Positions 12,377-22,645 of a DNA stretch of 38,359 nt are shown here, one piece after another. The notes under the pieces were generated by a model. That model ran no database searches. It worked only from the letters and a program-made list of their open reading frames with translations, and had not been told where the DNA came from. Every line of letters begins with the position of its first letter. Positions within the stretch are counted from its first letter, which is position 1. Both the position numbers and the translations under genes were made by a program. The stretch is from IMG/VR virus record IMGVR_UViG_3300037189_008897, positions 1 through 38,359 of that record; one strand, given 5' to 3'. Origin of the DNA: a virus.

Positions 12377-12920
12377 GCCCTTGATCCAAGGTTTCCTTGG
12401 GCACCCAGACCTGCACTTTATTGACGCAACCGCATACTTGGCAGTTGCGTAGTTGCGTATCATGAGGAGTCTGTCTGTCGCCTGTGGCGTTAAAGATCAT
12501 ACTCGCAATATTGGTACAGCCTGCACAGCCTTGAACGTTCACGTTGTACGGACATGTTGTGCAAATATGTGCTCTGCGATCAGCCTCTTCTTGCTCCACT
12601 AGAGTTGGATTTTGAAGTAGCCAATGCTTGAGAACTTTTAGAAAACTCACCACATCATGCATACCAAGAACCCTCTGTTTCAAAGGCGTAGGTTCTTCTT
12701 GAAGACAACGCGGTTCACCCCACCCCTGCTGCTGACAGACCTCGCTACCAATGGTCTCTTCGAAGTTAGGTCCGAGAGACATACCATTGGCGAGGCGATA
12801 GCTTCGTATGCGAGTGATCAGATCATTCCAAGTCGGGGCTGTAATTTTGAAATCTGTGTACGGATGCACATAAACCCAACCACCACTGGGAACCACATTA
12901 TCAATCTTTAACTTAATCAT
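12327..12920 (-). CDS. Cys-rich, probable zinc-binding protein; last gene of leftward block
   Basis: The N-terminal 60 residues are beta-rich (GGWVYVHPYTDFKITAPTW). The C-terminal half carries ICTTCPYN, QGCAGCTN, NCQVCGCV and WCWK, at least nine Cys, many as CxxC pairs, typical of one or two zinc ribbons. I do not recognise a named family. Being the terminal gene after the giant virion protein, it could be a late structural or regulatory factor. The 3' end runs 50 bases into the converging 80-aa gene. A probable ribosome site is not obvious. Confidence 0.7.
   Translation of the reverse strand: MIKLKIDNVVPSGGWVYVHPYTDFKITAPTWNDLITRIRSYRLANGMSLGPNFEETIGSEVCQQQGWGEPRCLQEEPTPLKQRVLGMHDVVSFLKVLKHWLLQNPTLVEQEEADRRAHICTTCPYNVNVQGCAGCTNIASMIFNATGDRQTPHDTQLRNCQVCGCVNKVQVWVPKETLDQGLTPEMRESLPDWCWKK
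12386..12400. other. Perfect 6-bp hairpin at the convergent boundary
   Basis: CCAAGG-TTT-CCTTGG forms a perfect hairpin ten bases past the last rightward stop, inside the coding end of the leftward gene. It is preceded by CCTTGATCC, the same flank as leader hairpins 1 and 3. Neither strand has a T-tract, so it is not a standard intrinsic terminator; it might weakly end rightward transcription. Confidence 0.3.
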
Positions 12921-12923
12921 TTT

Positions 12924-13037
12924 ATGGATACCAAAACTAAAGTCAAACTAGCCACTGAAATCGTAGCAACCGTAGTCATTACTCCAATACCTTTTTTACT
13001 ACTTATTCTGTTGATTACGTTCCTGTACCGTCTTTAG
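12924..13037 (+). CDS. Possible plus-strand membrane micro-protein, 37 aa
   Basis: ATG at 12924 opens MDTKTKVKLATEIVATVVIT followed by PIPFLLLILLITFLYRL. This is a polar, basic start and one long membrane helix, a believable membrane-protein pattern. It lies on the strand opposite its neighbours, fills the 78-base gap between two leftward genes and runs 39 bases into the 3' end of the giant gene. No ribosome site or rightward promoter was found. Confidence 0.3.
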   Translation: MDTKTKVKLATEIVATVVITPIPFLLLILLITFLYRL

Positions 13038-16000
13038 GAAGATACTCCTACGAGCCTTGCCCTCTTCGATACTTGGCGCATTCCTGAGCGTAGTCTCCAA
13101 GGTAATCGGAGATACTCTGAGTCTTGGAATTCTACCAGCCACAATACTGGCTGCATCTACATCGCTCAGCGTCTCGCTCAAGATACGTATAGCCGCTGGT
13201 TTAGGTACGCCTAGTCTAATTGCAGCCGAGTATGCTTTGATCATGTCATCGTATAGCTTATCGTGAGCAAATACCGCGTTGTCGTAAGCAGCGGGAATAT
13301 CGCTTAAGTCGACGCTTCCACGACTGTTAAGAACACTTGTCAGTAGTTGTTTCGCTTCAGATTGATTAGCCAAGAATGCCCTAGTCTTATTAGCTAAGCT
13401 AGTCTGGGCATCCACTTCACCCATTCGCTGGCCAGTAAAAATACCGGATAATTCGTTAGATAGGTCATAGCTCTTGGCTTGTTTAGACACCTGACCAGTG
13501 GCTGCTTTGTACACACGCCTACCCGCTCCACTAATAACTCCGGGTGCGAGCATGTTAGCGAGATACCCAAGTTTTGTGGCAGTAATATTCAGCGGTGTAT
13601 CTTGTTCGTTCCAAATGGGGCCACCCTGTGCTGTGCGATTTCTGGCCAAGTCCATGATGGTACCGACAAACAACTGCTCGGATGCAAATGGATCGATCAT
13701 CTGTGTAGCCGCATCCATAAACGCTTCGCCAACTCCACGCTCTCCACGCAACGCTCTAAAGAATGCAATGGCAGTCTCGGCCCTCATCTGTTGGGGATCC
13801 AGATAACTCAAATTTAAATAAGTAGCTTTCCCACCTTCGCGCTGTCCGATGTAGATCAATTGATCGTTTTTCTCATACTCGGGAACAAACTGACGCATAG
13901 CTTCATCGTCATCATCGTCATATCCAAATATAGCTTTGGCAGTAGCTGCCGCTACCGGAAGCAACGCAGCAGAGACCAAAGTTCCAGTAAGTGCTTTATA
14001 GCCATTCATCTGCATTGCAGAGTTTTTAGTCTCCCTACCAACTCGAATATCTTCTGCCGCTATACCAATTGTATTGGCTCCAGTTCTAAGAACTTCACTA
14101 GTCCACGTAATAAATGGAGCAATAAACGGAGTTCTACGAATCGACCGAGTAAGTTCTGGCGACATACTATATGTAGGCAGTTTATTTCGAACACGATTGG
14201 CCGCTTCCTGTTGAATCTGTGTTTCGCTCCAATCTGGATGAGCGTTCCGTTGGGATTTCTTCTCTTGTTCGTAGGCGAAGACTTTCCAGAAATCATCGAT
14301 TCCTTGGTAAATATTAGCTGCTTTATCGAAGACTGTTTTTGTAATACCAGTTGAAGTTTTTGCCAGACTCTTGAATTTTTGCTGCGCTTTGGTGTCTTTC
14401 CATAGAGAGTTTATTCCCGGCTGATCCATACTAGCTTGGATCATTTCTTTAAATAGACCGCTCTCAACATTGTCTCCAATTACGCCATTGCGTACATATT
14501 CTTCTCTTAGGGCCTGCACACCTTCATCAAATTTTAATCCTGTGTTAGCCAAAGCCGCACGTACAGCCAGCTTGGCATTCTTCATCATTCGTATTGGGTC
14601 AGTGTAACTGACAAACCCACCGCTCAAGATCAACAACGGGTTACCCAAAAAGTTTCTAATATATCCCTGTGGGAAGTTACCCACAGTCTTCATAGCCATG
14701 GTCCAAGCTGTAAGACCGGAGAACCATTTAGCCCATCCCTCTACAGTAGTAGTATCCCGCAAAGAGCGGAAAGCATCGCGGACATCTTTGGGAGCGTAAG
14801 CTTCTTTAAGTGGGTTGTATTCGCCGACAGTACCCGGAGGGTATATAGGTCGAAATCCTGCGGGAGCTTCAGTTCCTTCTGATACACCTTGTTTCCAGAT
14901 GTACCCACCCTTGATACCAGCATCGAGTAACTCGCGACCTGTATCTGTTGCGGCCATAAATGCCGACATCTTAGCGACAGACTTAACAAAGTTTGTCTCG
15001 TTATCTTCTATTTGCCCCCATAGTTCACGAATCTCTTTTGGTATTTGACCACGCTCTTTTATTATATCTAGCTTACGCTGTCCCGGAAGTAGACCAGTCA
15101 AAAGTAAATTATTCTCTTTGTCATCAGCCACACTCAAGTAGTCGACCAACATGTTATGAGCCTTAAGTGCGATATCATCTTTGTACGCTGAAGCTGCCTT
15201 TAGCGAATCATCGATGCTCATGTCGATCCCGTATTGTTTCTTCTCCATGCGGAGATCGCGAGCTATGTCAGCCTGAGCTTTCATGCGGAATAATCTATCC
15301 GCCGCATTCAAAATTCTCTCGTGCTCCGATCCCGGTTCTGGTTTCTCGAACAGTCTCTTCCACTCGGGGTTGTCGAAAATTTGGTAGGATCTATGGAGGT
15401 AAACATTTCGGTTAGCCTCAACGACGAGCTTCATTTTTGATGTGAGGTAGTTCCCCTCAAGGAGTTTAGTACCCAAGCTATCTATGGTATCCCGCATTTC
15501 ACGGATTACAGATACAAGTTCACTGGGTAGTTTACTCTGGGCATCGGCAATTCTGGCTTCGGCTGTCTTGATGTTCTCTTCCATGAACTGACGTACCAGT
15601 GCGGCTCTATCTTTATCACTAGCCGCCGCTTTTAGCTGGCGGAACTGATCGTCGGTGTATTTGTTCTCCGTGGATCCAAGTGCTGTATTTAGGATATCCG
15701 TAGGTATATCCGTATCTTTCTTATACAACTTACCTAGAACACGTTTGTATTTCTTGACTAGAAATTCTGCTTTGGTGAGATCGGCGGCAATCTTAAACTT
15801 CTTGCGAAGTTGGATATCGCGTTGCTGCGGAGTGAACTTACCAGACGATCCGAGACCACCAGTCTTCAGCGCGGTCTCGCTGTATCGCCCAGTGAACATA
15901 GCTTTTAGGTTACTCCACAGACCGCCTTTCTCCGGACCACCTAGCATACCCTCGCGGATACGTGTGTCGGGAGAGTATGAATAAAAATTAAATGTCCCCT

Positions 16001-19000
16001 GTACAAGTTTACCATCTTCACTAAGTTTTCCAGCATCGTTAACTTGAGCCAATGTACGCTCGGCCTTGGGAACTTCGACCTTCGCGATCCGTCTAGCGGC
16101 ATTCTCGTCACTTTTCGGCAGTGCTTCCGCGATAGCGTATTTTATCTCGGTAAATCGTTTATCATTAATTACCACATATCCGTCTTGATCAATCAACCTA
16201 CTTATAACGTTGCGGACAGCTGTAGCCGTATTGATTGCCCGTGTGCCCGTCTTTTTTCCTCCGCGACCGGGAAGTTTAACTATGAATTGCTTAAGTTCTT
16301 CCCCACCTTTGTAGCTTTCAAAAATGTTACCAACAAGATCGGCGTACTCAGGAGGAGCTTCACGCAATTCGAGGTCACTCTCTGGATAGACAGACTCTCC
16401 GTAAGCCATAGAGTCTAGTTCCCTAACCCCATCGCGAAGGTTCTTGAGTTGCTCGCGTAACGCAGGGTTACGCAGAGTCATAACGTGCGTTTCAAATCTA
16501 CGCCATATAGTTTTAATACTAGCAAGAATGCGCGCCAATAGACTTTTCTGCACACCCCTCAACTCTACCATTTCTTGAACGGATTCTCCGCGCTTCATGC
16601 GTTCAGCTAACATGGTCAGATATTCCATCGCCAAGTTGACTTGGCGATCCTCGGACAAAAACTCGTCGCGTGCGGCTAACCTATCGGCCTCGCTGGCAAA
16701 TATGACTTGGTTAAAGTAAAGGTCAGCAGCCAGTTCTTTCTGAGCTGTATTCAGACTTTTCCCTATCTCTTTCAACAGCTTCACACCGATCTTCCGTAGT
16801 AATCCAAGATGGAAGTATTCGTGCATTCCTGCCGCACGGATAAACGTAGCGGCCTGACTATCGTCCATGTTGCGTATAGCTTCGGCTATACGTTGTGGAT
16901 TCACAAATAGTGTGCGGCTTAGAGCATCATTAATGTGCATGCGCCCCCTACCATCCGTGATAATTACTTCACGGATTCCGGGATAGTGCTTACTGATAAC
17001 CTCTTTAACAATACGTAGGGCTCGACCGGACTCCTCGGTAGTGGCTGGATTTTCACTAGGAACTGCCGTTTCCGGATCAGCCGAGTAGTGGTTCTTTGAC
17101 GCACCTTTTTCAAAAGCCGCTGTGGATGCAAGCGGATTCTTGTCTAGATCACGCAGGACAGACATCGTGAAGTTAGATACTTCATCTTGTGAAAATCCCT
17201 TGAGTTTGCCATCTTTGGCCAGTTTACGGCGCAAAGTAAGCATTTCACGGGCATGTTGTTTGATGTAAGCCTCAGACCCACGATTGAGTTCTGGGTCAGC
17301 TGAAATAAGTCGGGCATGGCGCAGCGTGGTCTGACGATACACAAGCTCGTCGTAGTCAAGCATGTTGCGGAGGTTGTCGCCTTTGGTTTTGGAAACACGC
17401 TTCGGTTTTTCAACCACCCCTAGGCTCGGTTCATCGATAGCTTCCTCTGCTGGCATGGCACCCTCAAAATCCTCCAGCATGGTTGATATAGACGGTTTAT
17501 CTCCGTATACCTTGAACCCATCTTTAAATGGTGCATCGAGAGACACAACCTGTGGGCGGTATCTCTGCCTATCCAACAGCTTTTGTATAGCTTGCGAGAA
17601 AGCTCTTCTGGGGGTCACGTTCCTACCGCCCTTGCGGAAAGACTCTGCATAAAGAATGCCCGCAATTTGAGTCACTCTTGAGTCATCAACATTGGCGTTA
17701 GTCTCCCATGTGTTAAAAAATTTTATGGCGTTTTCGATGAGTTTTACTTGATCCCCACTCAACGGTTTCTGCCTTGAGACAACCTCGCTCTTTTCGTTTC
17801 TACTTACTCCATCAATGACATCGGCAATTTCAATCAACTCCTCGCGCAGCGGCTTGAAGTCGGTGTCCATAACTGTTTGCGCCTCTATGGCCGCATCCAC
17901 CAGTTGACCCGGAGCAGTCACTCGTGTTCCGCCATTGATCGCCGACACGGCAGAAGTAACTTCTCCGGTATTCGGATCAAAAGTAATTCCCGGAGCCACT
18001 TTCTGACGCATGTCCTCTGGTACAACCAGTTTGCGCCCTTGATCCAATTGACGGGCTGTAGTTTCGCTGTCGTTTACAAAAACATCCTCAAACGACACGT
18101 TTAGATTACCAGATAAGTATTCGACAGCATCGAACAAAATACCCTCGGCACCATCGGCTTCTACGAATCGTGCGTAATCGAAAAGTTCACCTTCGGTAGA
18201 CGGAGGCGCAACTAGTAACTCAGGATTAGGATCTGGAGAACTCGCCGTTAACGCAAACTCCATTACCTGCTGTCTTGTTTTATCAATTAATGTATTTAGT
18301 CGACTTTCAAGGTTAGCGGATTCTTTTTGGAGACTGCCGAGAAGTTCTTGAATTTCTTTTGTCTTAATTACTACACCGGGTCTACCTTCACCGGGCGCAC
18401 CTTGCATAGGTTTGTTACCGTACTCCGTAACAGTTAACTCAGAAACCGGAATTACCCTTGTATCTGTTTTAGAAAATTCAACTGGTACACCCAAATTTTT
18501 ACCGCCAACTACAAGTGAGCGAGGAGGTAGGGGGAAAGGTTTAGCAATTACTACTCCAGACTCGCCCTTAGATGTTATAACTTTACTGCCAGCCCAACGT
18601 AATCCTAACTCTCCTACTACGGTCGGGGATGTTTCTCTTTCGGAAAGAGAAAGCAGACGTTGACGAGTCTCTCGTATTTTCGCGTCTATTTCGTCTTTCT
18701 TTTCAATGAGACGCTGGATTTTCGGTAAACTCTTTGCAACTTTTTCGCTCATAGCAGCCGGGGCAACTGCTTCTGGACGTTCAATAACTAGCGTTCCAAC
18801 AACATCCCCAATATCATCTTTTATCTCATACGATCCGTTCGGGAGAGTTGCTAGATAGGCGCGGACTTTAGTTCGATTGTTGAAGATGGTATCCTCAATC
18901 TCCTCTTGCGTAGTGTTTGGATCGGGAGATTCTAAAACTAGATCAGCTGCATTTGTCAGCGAGCCCGGACTTGTAACCGTTGTCGAGATGCGATTTGGAA

Positions 19001-22000
19001 TGCGTAGCTCCCCGTCCAAGTCGGAAGTGAACTCAATGGTCTCAGGATTTGTGATACCGAGATCATTAGCCAGCTGGGTCTGCGCGTTCCGCTGAATAGA
19101 CTTAAGCGTAACGATAAGCCCGGAAGTTTCTTTGTCCGGTCGGATCTGTGTTCTGGCTTCCTTGAGTTGTTTCTTCGTGCGCCCTATGTAGTTATAGAGT
19201 CGCTTGATAACAGTACCCATGGAAGGGACGGCCTGCGTTTTACGGGCCTGCTCATAGAGGGACGCTTCTTCTTTGGAATCCGGGATTACTTGAGTCGGGG
19301 CAGCGACTCCTTGCTGCAGATCCGTGTTCGCTTGGTCCATGACTTCACGAACAAAATTCTTGAGTGACTTACGACCATTCCACCCCTTGCCTTTCATGTC
19401 CGCTTCGATCTCATCGAAGGAACGGCGAATGGTGCGAACCCCAGAATCGCTAGCTTCTTTGACAAGGTTCTGGCGGTATTCGATCAGACCTCCGGGCATA
19501 ACTCCCTCGGTTCTTTGTGGCGGTGTTATCTGTACCTGCGGACGCTCGCCTTCCGGTGCAGGGGCTAGCGGAAGTGTAGGTTCGGTTGTTGGGGTGGGGA
19601 TTGTAGTTGATTTGGTGCGCGAAGTAATAGGAACTGACCCTATACCACCCCTTTCGGATGCTCGCTTGGCATACTCCCTAGCCTGCTCTTCCGTCTCAAA
19701 ACTTTCATGTGTTAGTGACTCGCTACCTTGAAATATCGATACACGCCATTTCTTTTCTGGCTGACCCTGTGTAACAGCCCCAAGCTGTTCTGCTTCTGGG
19801 TCTGTAGTAGTTTCTCTTACCTGACCTTCTAAAGTATTCTTAGAAACAATAAATTTATTAGGACTTCCAGAAAGAAGCTCGCCAGTTTCCGGATCTCTTC
19901 TTTCGTAGGCAAAAGGAGCGGAAACTGTAGGAACTGCGGGAGTAATAGTAACCTGCGGACGCTCACCAGTCGGAGCCGGGGTCAGCGGCAAAGCAGCGGT
20001 GCGCTCCTCAAGCGGCCTCAACTCCGGAGTCTGCGCACGGGCGGTATTCCATGCTTCCTGCAAGTAATCTTTAATGCCATCCCACATGTCGGGGAAGTCT
20101 TGTTGGACACGAGCCGACCAGTCGGAGAAGCGGACGATACCTTCCTTGGCATAGTTGACCGCGAGTTTAACAGCCAGAAACGCCAACTCAGGATCGGCAC
20201 CCATGGATGCCTGCCCAAGTTTACCGCGCATCTGAGAGCGAATATCCTCCCGTTCAGTTTTGAGTTCCTCCAGTCTGGCTAGACGTTGCTGCGCTTTCTT
20301 GAAAGCTTCGTCGGTTGTTGCAGCAGCTGGTTCGGTGATGGCGGGAGCCGCGCCTGTTTCCGTTACGCTCGGAGCCGGGGTCTGCGCTCTGCGCGTACGT
20401 TCAGCGTTAATCTGCTGGAGTGCGTTGTTAGCCTGTGCTATTTGAACTTCATCCGTAGCTGTCTCGGACTTCTGTTGTTGGATAGTCTCTTCCTGATCCA
20501 GTTCGTCTTCGGTAAGGGCTTGCAAGCCTGTTGGGGCTGGAGCAGTTGGAGCGGCAGGTGTAGTGGCGGGAGCGGGAAAAGCAGGTGTAGTGGCGGGTGC
20601 GGCAGGGGCAGGTGCTACACCCTCGGCAGCTTGGAACAAAGGTAACCCTGCAGCAGGGGTGAACGGTGTCAGAGTTTCGCCGCGTTGACGTTTCTCCATC
20701 AATACAGTCGGTAAAGTCTTACGACCAATATCACCCAATCCGTTTTCTGTAAGCCACCCCATCACTTGTTCTGGGTTTTGCACTTCGGAAAGGCTACGGG
20801 TTCCCTGAGGAACTACGTTGTTGTCTGCAAGGAGCTTTAGAACTCCAACAGCAGAATTGAGACCCATCTTCTCCTCAACAAATTTACGGAAAGTATCTTG
20901 TTTTGGTAGTCCAAAAGTAGCCTCGCGCTCCTGTTCGACCTGCTCCGGAGTACGTAGTAAAGCAGGCGATGGTGCAGCAGTAACAGGTGTGGGTGCTGCG
21001 GTAACGACTGGAACGGGGGTAGCAGCAACGGGAGCAACCGGGGCGGGAGTGGTGGTAGCGGGAGCGGGTGCTGCGGTAACGACTGGAGCGGGGGCTGCGG
21101 CCTGTGCAGCCTGTTGCCTACGGAGATATTCGGCACGGGCGTTATCCAGAGCAAGTTGTAAAGATGCCCCGGATTGCGGGCTAATCTTTTGAGCCTCTAC
21201 AATAAGAGTCCCTAACTCCTTGCCCTTGGCTACCAAGTCTTCGTCCGTGAGTTTCTGCAGAGCTTCGGGTTTATACTCATCAGCCACCTCAATGACTGCA
21301 GCAGTCCCGGCAACGGTTGGCGAAGGTGTGACAGCAATCGGAGGTTTCTGCTCTTTGGCTGCGGCTTCTGTGGCGGCTTTTTCTTCTGCGGTTGGCTCAA
21401 TAGTCAAAGCACGCAGACGTTCTTGATCGGTGCTCTCCGTCATAGACTTGACGGTAGTATCGCGCACAGCTTTAGCGGTCAGCGGTGCATTGTTTTCTTG
21501 GAGCGTTTGTTCAACTTTAAGCGTCTCAGAAATCTTCTTGTCCTCGACAGCCTTCGCCGCACCCATATTTGACGCTATCTTACCCTGTACGATTTGTAGA
21601 CCGCCCGGAGCCGCTTCTCCCATGATTTCACCAAATACTGCTTTACCCTGTATAGGCTCCCCAGCAACCAAGGATCCTGCAACTTCCCCGCCACCACCCA
21701 AAGCAGCTTGTATCCCTAGTTCGGTAGTAGCCTCACGTGTCGGAGTCTTAACCGCCGCCTGTGCAACTCTGCCGAGTGGCGAGGTAACGGCTGCGCGCAC
21801 TACAGATTTCTCCGGAGCTTTTAGTGCAGTCTCAACAATCTTCCCCACACGACCGCCAATTCCAGCAGAAACAGCCTCAAACGCCGCGACAGGAATACCG
21901 TGCTCAAAAGCTTTAGTCTTGGCATCATCAACAAGTTTTTGATTCGAGAAGAACTGGACGATACTGTCCGGATTCTTCATATCCATCCCAGCATTTTGTA

Positions 22001-22643
22001 GTTCCTCCAGAACTTTGCTACCGTATTCAGTAGCTAAAGATCCAGCAAATGTTCCGGTGATTTGACCAGCAGTAAACCCAGCGGCAGTGCCTAAACCGGG
22101 AACTACTGAACCAACTCCAGCACCAGCTAGACCTGCCGTTGTACCAGCAGCCAACGCTGGAACGCTACCAGCCAAGCCTTCGGCAACGATATTCGTCGTT
22201 ACTTCGATAGGATTTGTAGCAAATGCTTTAACCGCGTCCCACCCTTCGGCCTCTTGGTACGCCTTGTACCCCGGAGCAAGGTTACGAGCTTGCTTGTTGT
22301 ATTCGAGTTTGGAGATTTCCTTGGCTTCGTCTGGAGTGACGCCACCAGTAACTGCCAAAGCTTGCTGCGAGGAATCCCAAGCATTAGCTGCTGAGTTTAT
22401 GATACCCTCAATAGTCCCGACTTCTTTGGGGACGAGAGATGTGAACTCTTCATTTTTCTTGGCTACGAAACTCTGGAAGTTGTTGCGCGGCGTATCGTCG
22501 ATAAATCCGCCGAAGGAGTTTCCGTATTCTTTAACTTTGGTTGCCCAGTTGTTGAATACTTGCTGTTTGACTTCGGGAGTCAGTTGTTGAAACCGATCGT
22601 CATTCTCAATCTCGCCCCATGGTTGAGGTTTTCGAATAGCCAT
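12999..22643 (-). CDS. Giant virion-type polyvalent protein, 3,214 aa
   Basis: This single 9.6-kb gene resembles phage large polyvalent proteins that are packaged and ejected with DNA. In order it holds a polar N-terminus; a Gly/Ala-rich hydrophobic segment at about 155-270 (glycine-zipper-like); several Pro/Ala/Thr-rich linkers between about 510 and 1000; mixed domains; a zincin motif HEYFH at 1941-1945 in AAGMHEYFHLGLL; helical regions; hydrophobic or membrane-like helices near 2640-2670 and 2895-2915; and a C-terminal part with IAPFITWTSEVLR and GYDDDDDEA that recalls LPD38-type domains. Likely roles are internal virion/ejection protein with a peptidase-like domain, but transglycosylase or polymerase motifs were not found. 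It starts three bases after the 528-aa gene's stop. The function is inferred. Confidence 0.85.
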   Translation of the reverse strand: MAIRKPQPWGEIENDDRFQQLTPEVKQQVFNNWATKVKEYGNSFGGFIDDTPRNNFQSFVAKKNEEFTSLVPKEVGTIEGIINSAANAWDSSQQALAVTGGVTPDEAKEISKLEYNKQARNLAPGYKAYQEAEGWDAVKAFATNPIEVTTNIVAEGLAGSVPALAAGTTAGLAGAGVGSVVPGLGTAAGFTAGQITGTFAGSLATEYGSKVLEELQNAGMDMKNPDSIVQFFSNQKLVDDAKTKAFEHGIPVAAFEAVSAGIGGRVGKIVETALKAPEKSVVRAAVTSPLGRVAQAAVKTPTREATTELGIQAALGGGGEVAGSLVAGEPIQGKAVFGEIMGEAAPGGLQIVQGKIASNMGAAKAVEDKKISETLKVEQTLQENNAPLTAKAVRDTTVKSMTESTDQERLRALTIEPTAEEKAATEAAAKEQKPPIAVTPSPTVAGTAAVIEVADEYKPEALQKLTDEDLVAKGKELGTLIVEAQKISPQSGASLQLALDNARAEYLRRQQAAQAAAPAPVVTAAPAPATTTPAPVAPVAATPVPVVTAAPTPVTAAPSPALLRTPEQVEQEREATFGLPKQDTFRKFVEEKMGLNSAVGVLKLLADNNVVPQGTRSLSEVQNPEQVMGWLTENGLGDIGRKTLPTVLMEKRQRGETLTPFTPAAGLPLFQAAEGVAPAPAAPATTPAFPAPATTPAAPTAPAPTGLQALTEDELDQEETIQQQKSETATDEVQIAQANNALQQINAERTRRAQTPAPSVTETGAAPAITEPAAATTDEAFKKAQQRLARLEELKTEREDIRSQMRGKLGQASMGADPELAFLAVKLAVNYAKEGIVRFSDWSARVQQDFPDMWDGIKDYLQEAWNTARAQTPELRPLEERTAALPLTPAPTGERPQVTITPAVPTVSAPFAYERRDPETGELLSGSPNKFIVSKNTLEGQVRETTTDPEAEQLGAVTQGQPEKKWRVSIFQGSESLTHESFETEEQAREYAKRASERGGIGSVPITSRTKSTTIPTPTTEPTLPLAPAPEGERPQVQITPPQRTEGVMPGGLIEYRQNLVKEASDSGVRTIRRSFDEIEADMKGKGWNGRKSLKNFVREVMDQANTDLQQGVAAPTQVIPDSKEEASLYEQARKTQAVPSMGTVIKRLYNYIGRTKKQLKEARTQIRPDKETSGLIVTLKSIQRNAQTQLANDLGITNPETIEFTSDLDGELRIPNRISTTVTSPGSLTNAADLVLESPDPNTTQEEIEDTIFNNRTKVRAYLATLPNGSYEIKDDIGDVVGTLVIERPEAVAPAAMSEKVAKSLPKIQRLIEKKDEIDAKIRETRQRLLSLSERETSPTVVGELGLRWAGSKVITSKGESGVVIAKPFPLPPRSLVVGGKNLGVPVEFSKTDTRVIPVSELTVTEYGNKPMQGAPGEGRPGVVIKTKEIQELLGSLQKESANLESRLNTLIDKTRQQVMEFALTASSPDPNPELLVAPPSTEGELFDYARFVEADGAEGILFDAVEYLSGNLNVSFEDVFVNDSETTARQLDQGRKLVVPEDMRQKVAPGITFDPNTGEVTSAVSAINGGTRVTAPGQLVDAAIEAQTVMDTDFKPLREELIEIADVIDGVSRNEKSEVVSRQKPLSGDQVKLIENAIKFFNTWETNANVDDSRVTQIAGILYAESFRKGGRNVTPRRAFSQAIQKLLDRQRYRPQVVSLDAPFKDGFKVYGDKPSISTMLEDFEGAMPAEEAIDEPSLGVVEKPKRVSKTKGDNLRNMLDYDELVYRQTTLRHARLISADPELNRGSEAYIKQHAREMLTLRRKLAKDGKLKGFSQDEVSNFTMSVLRDLDKNPLASTAAFEKGASKNHYSADPETAVPSENPATTEESGRALRIVKEVISKHYPGIREVIITDGRGRMHINDALSRTLFVNPQRIAEAIRNMDDSQAATFIRAAGMHEYFHLGLLRKIGVKLLKEIGKSLNTAQKELAADLYFNQVIFASEADRLAARDEFLSEDRQVNLAMEYLTMLAERMKRGESVQEMVELRGVQKSLLARILASIKTIWRRFETHVMTLRNPALREQLKNLRDGVRELDSMAYGESVYPESDLELREAPPEYADLVGNIFESYKGGEELKQFIVKLPGRGGKKTGTRAINTATAVRNVISRLIDQDGYVVINDKRFTEIKYAIAEALPKSDENAARRIAKVEVPKAERTLAQVNDAGKLSEDGKLVQGTFNFYSYSPDTRIREGMLGGPEKGGLWSNLKAMFTGRYSETALKTGGLGSSGKFTPQQRDIQLRKKFKIAADLTKAEFLVKKYKRVLGKLYKKDTDIPTDILNTALGSTENKYTDDQFRQLKAAASDKDRAALVRQFMEENIKTAEARIADAQSKLPSELVSVIREMRDTIDSLGTKLLEGNYLTSKMKLVVEANRNVYLHRSYQIFDNPEWKRLFEKPEPGSEHERILNAADRLFRMKAQADIARDLRMEKKQYGIDMSIDDSLKAASAYKDDIALKAHNMLVDYLSVADDKENNLLLTGLLPGQRKLDIIKERGQIPKEIRELWGQIEDNETNFVKSVAKMSAFMAATDTGRELLDAGIKGGYIWKQGVSEGTEAPAGFRPIYPPGTVGEYNPLKEAYAPKDVRDAFRSLRDTTTVEGWAKWFSGLTAWTMAMKTVGNFPQGYIRNFLGNPLLILSGGFVSYTDPIRMMKNAKLAVRAALANTGLKFDEGVQALREEYVRNGVIGDNVESGLFKEMIQASMDQPGINSLWKDTKAQQKFKSLAKTSTGITKTVFDKAANIYQGIDDFWKVFAYEQEKKSQRNAHPDWSETQIQQEAANRVRNKLPTYSMSPELTRSIRRTPFIAPFITWTSEVLRTGANTIGIAAEDIRVGRETKNSAMQMNGYKALTGTLVSAALLPVAAATAKAIFGYDDDDDEAMRQFVPEYEKNDQLIYIGQREGGKATYLNLSYLDPQQMRAETAIAFFRALRGERGVGEAFMDAATQMIDPFASEQLFVGTIMDLARNRTAQGGPIWNEQDTPLNITATKLGYLANMLAPGVISGAGRRVYKAATGQVSKQAKSYDLSNELSGIFTGQRMGEVDAQTSLANKTRAFLANQSEAKQLLTSVLNSRGSVDLSDIPAAYDNAVFAHDKLYDDMIKAYSAAIRLGVPKPAAIRILSETLSDVDAASIVAGRIPRLRVSPITLETTLRNAPSIEEGKARRSIFLKTVQERNQQNK

Positions 22644-22645
22644 GG

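Noticed and set aside
20260-21192. Rightward open frames opposite the giant gene's Pro/Ala/Thr linkers
   Set aside because: They are the antisense reading of low-complexity Pro/Ala/Thr codons; products are repetitive Gly/Ser/Ala/Val runs.
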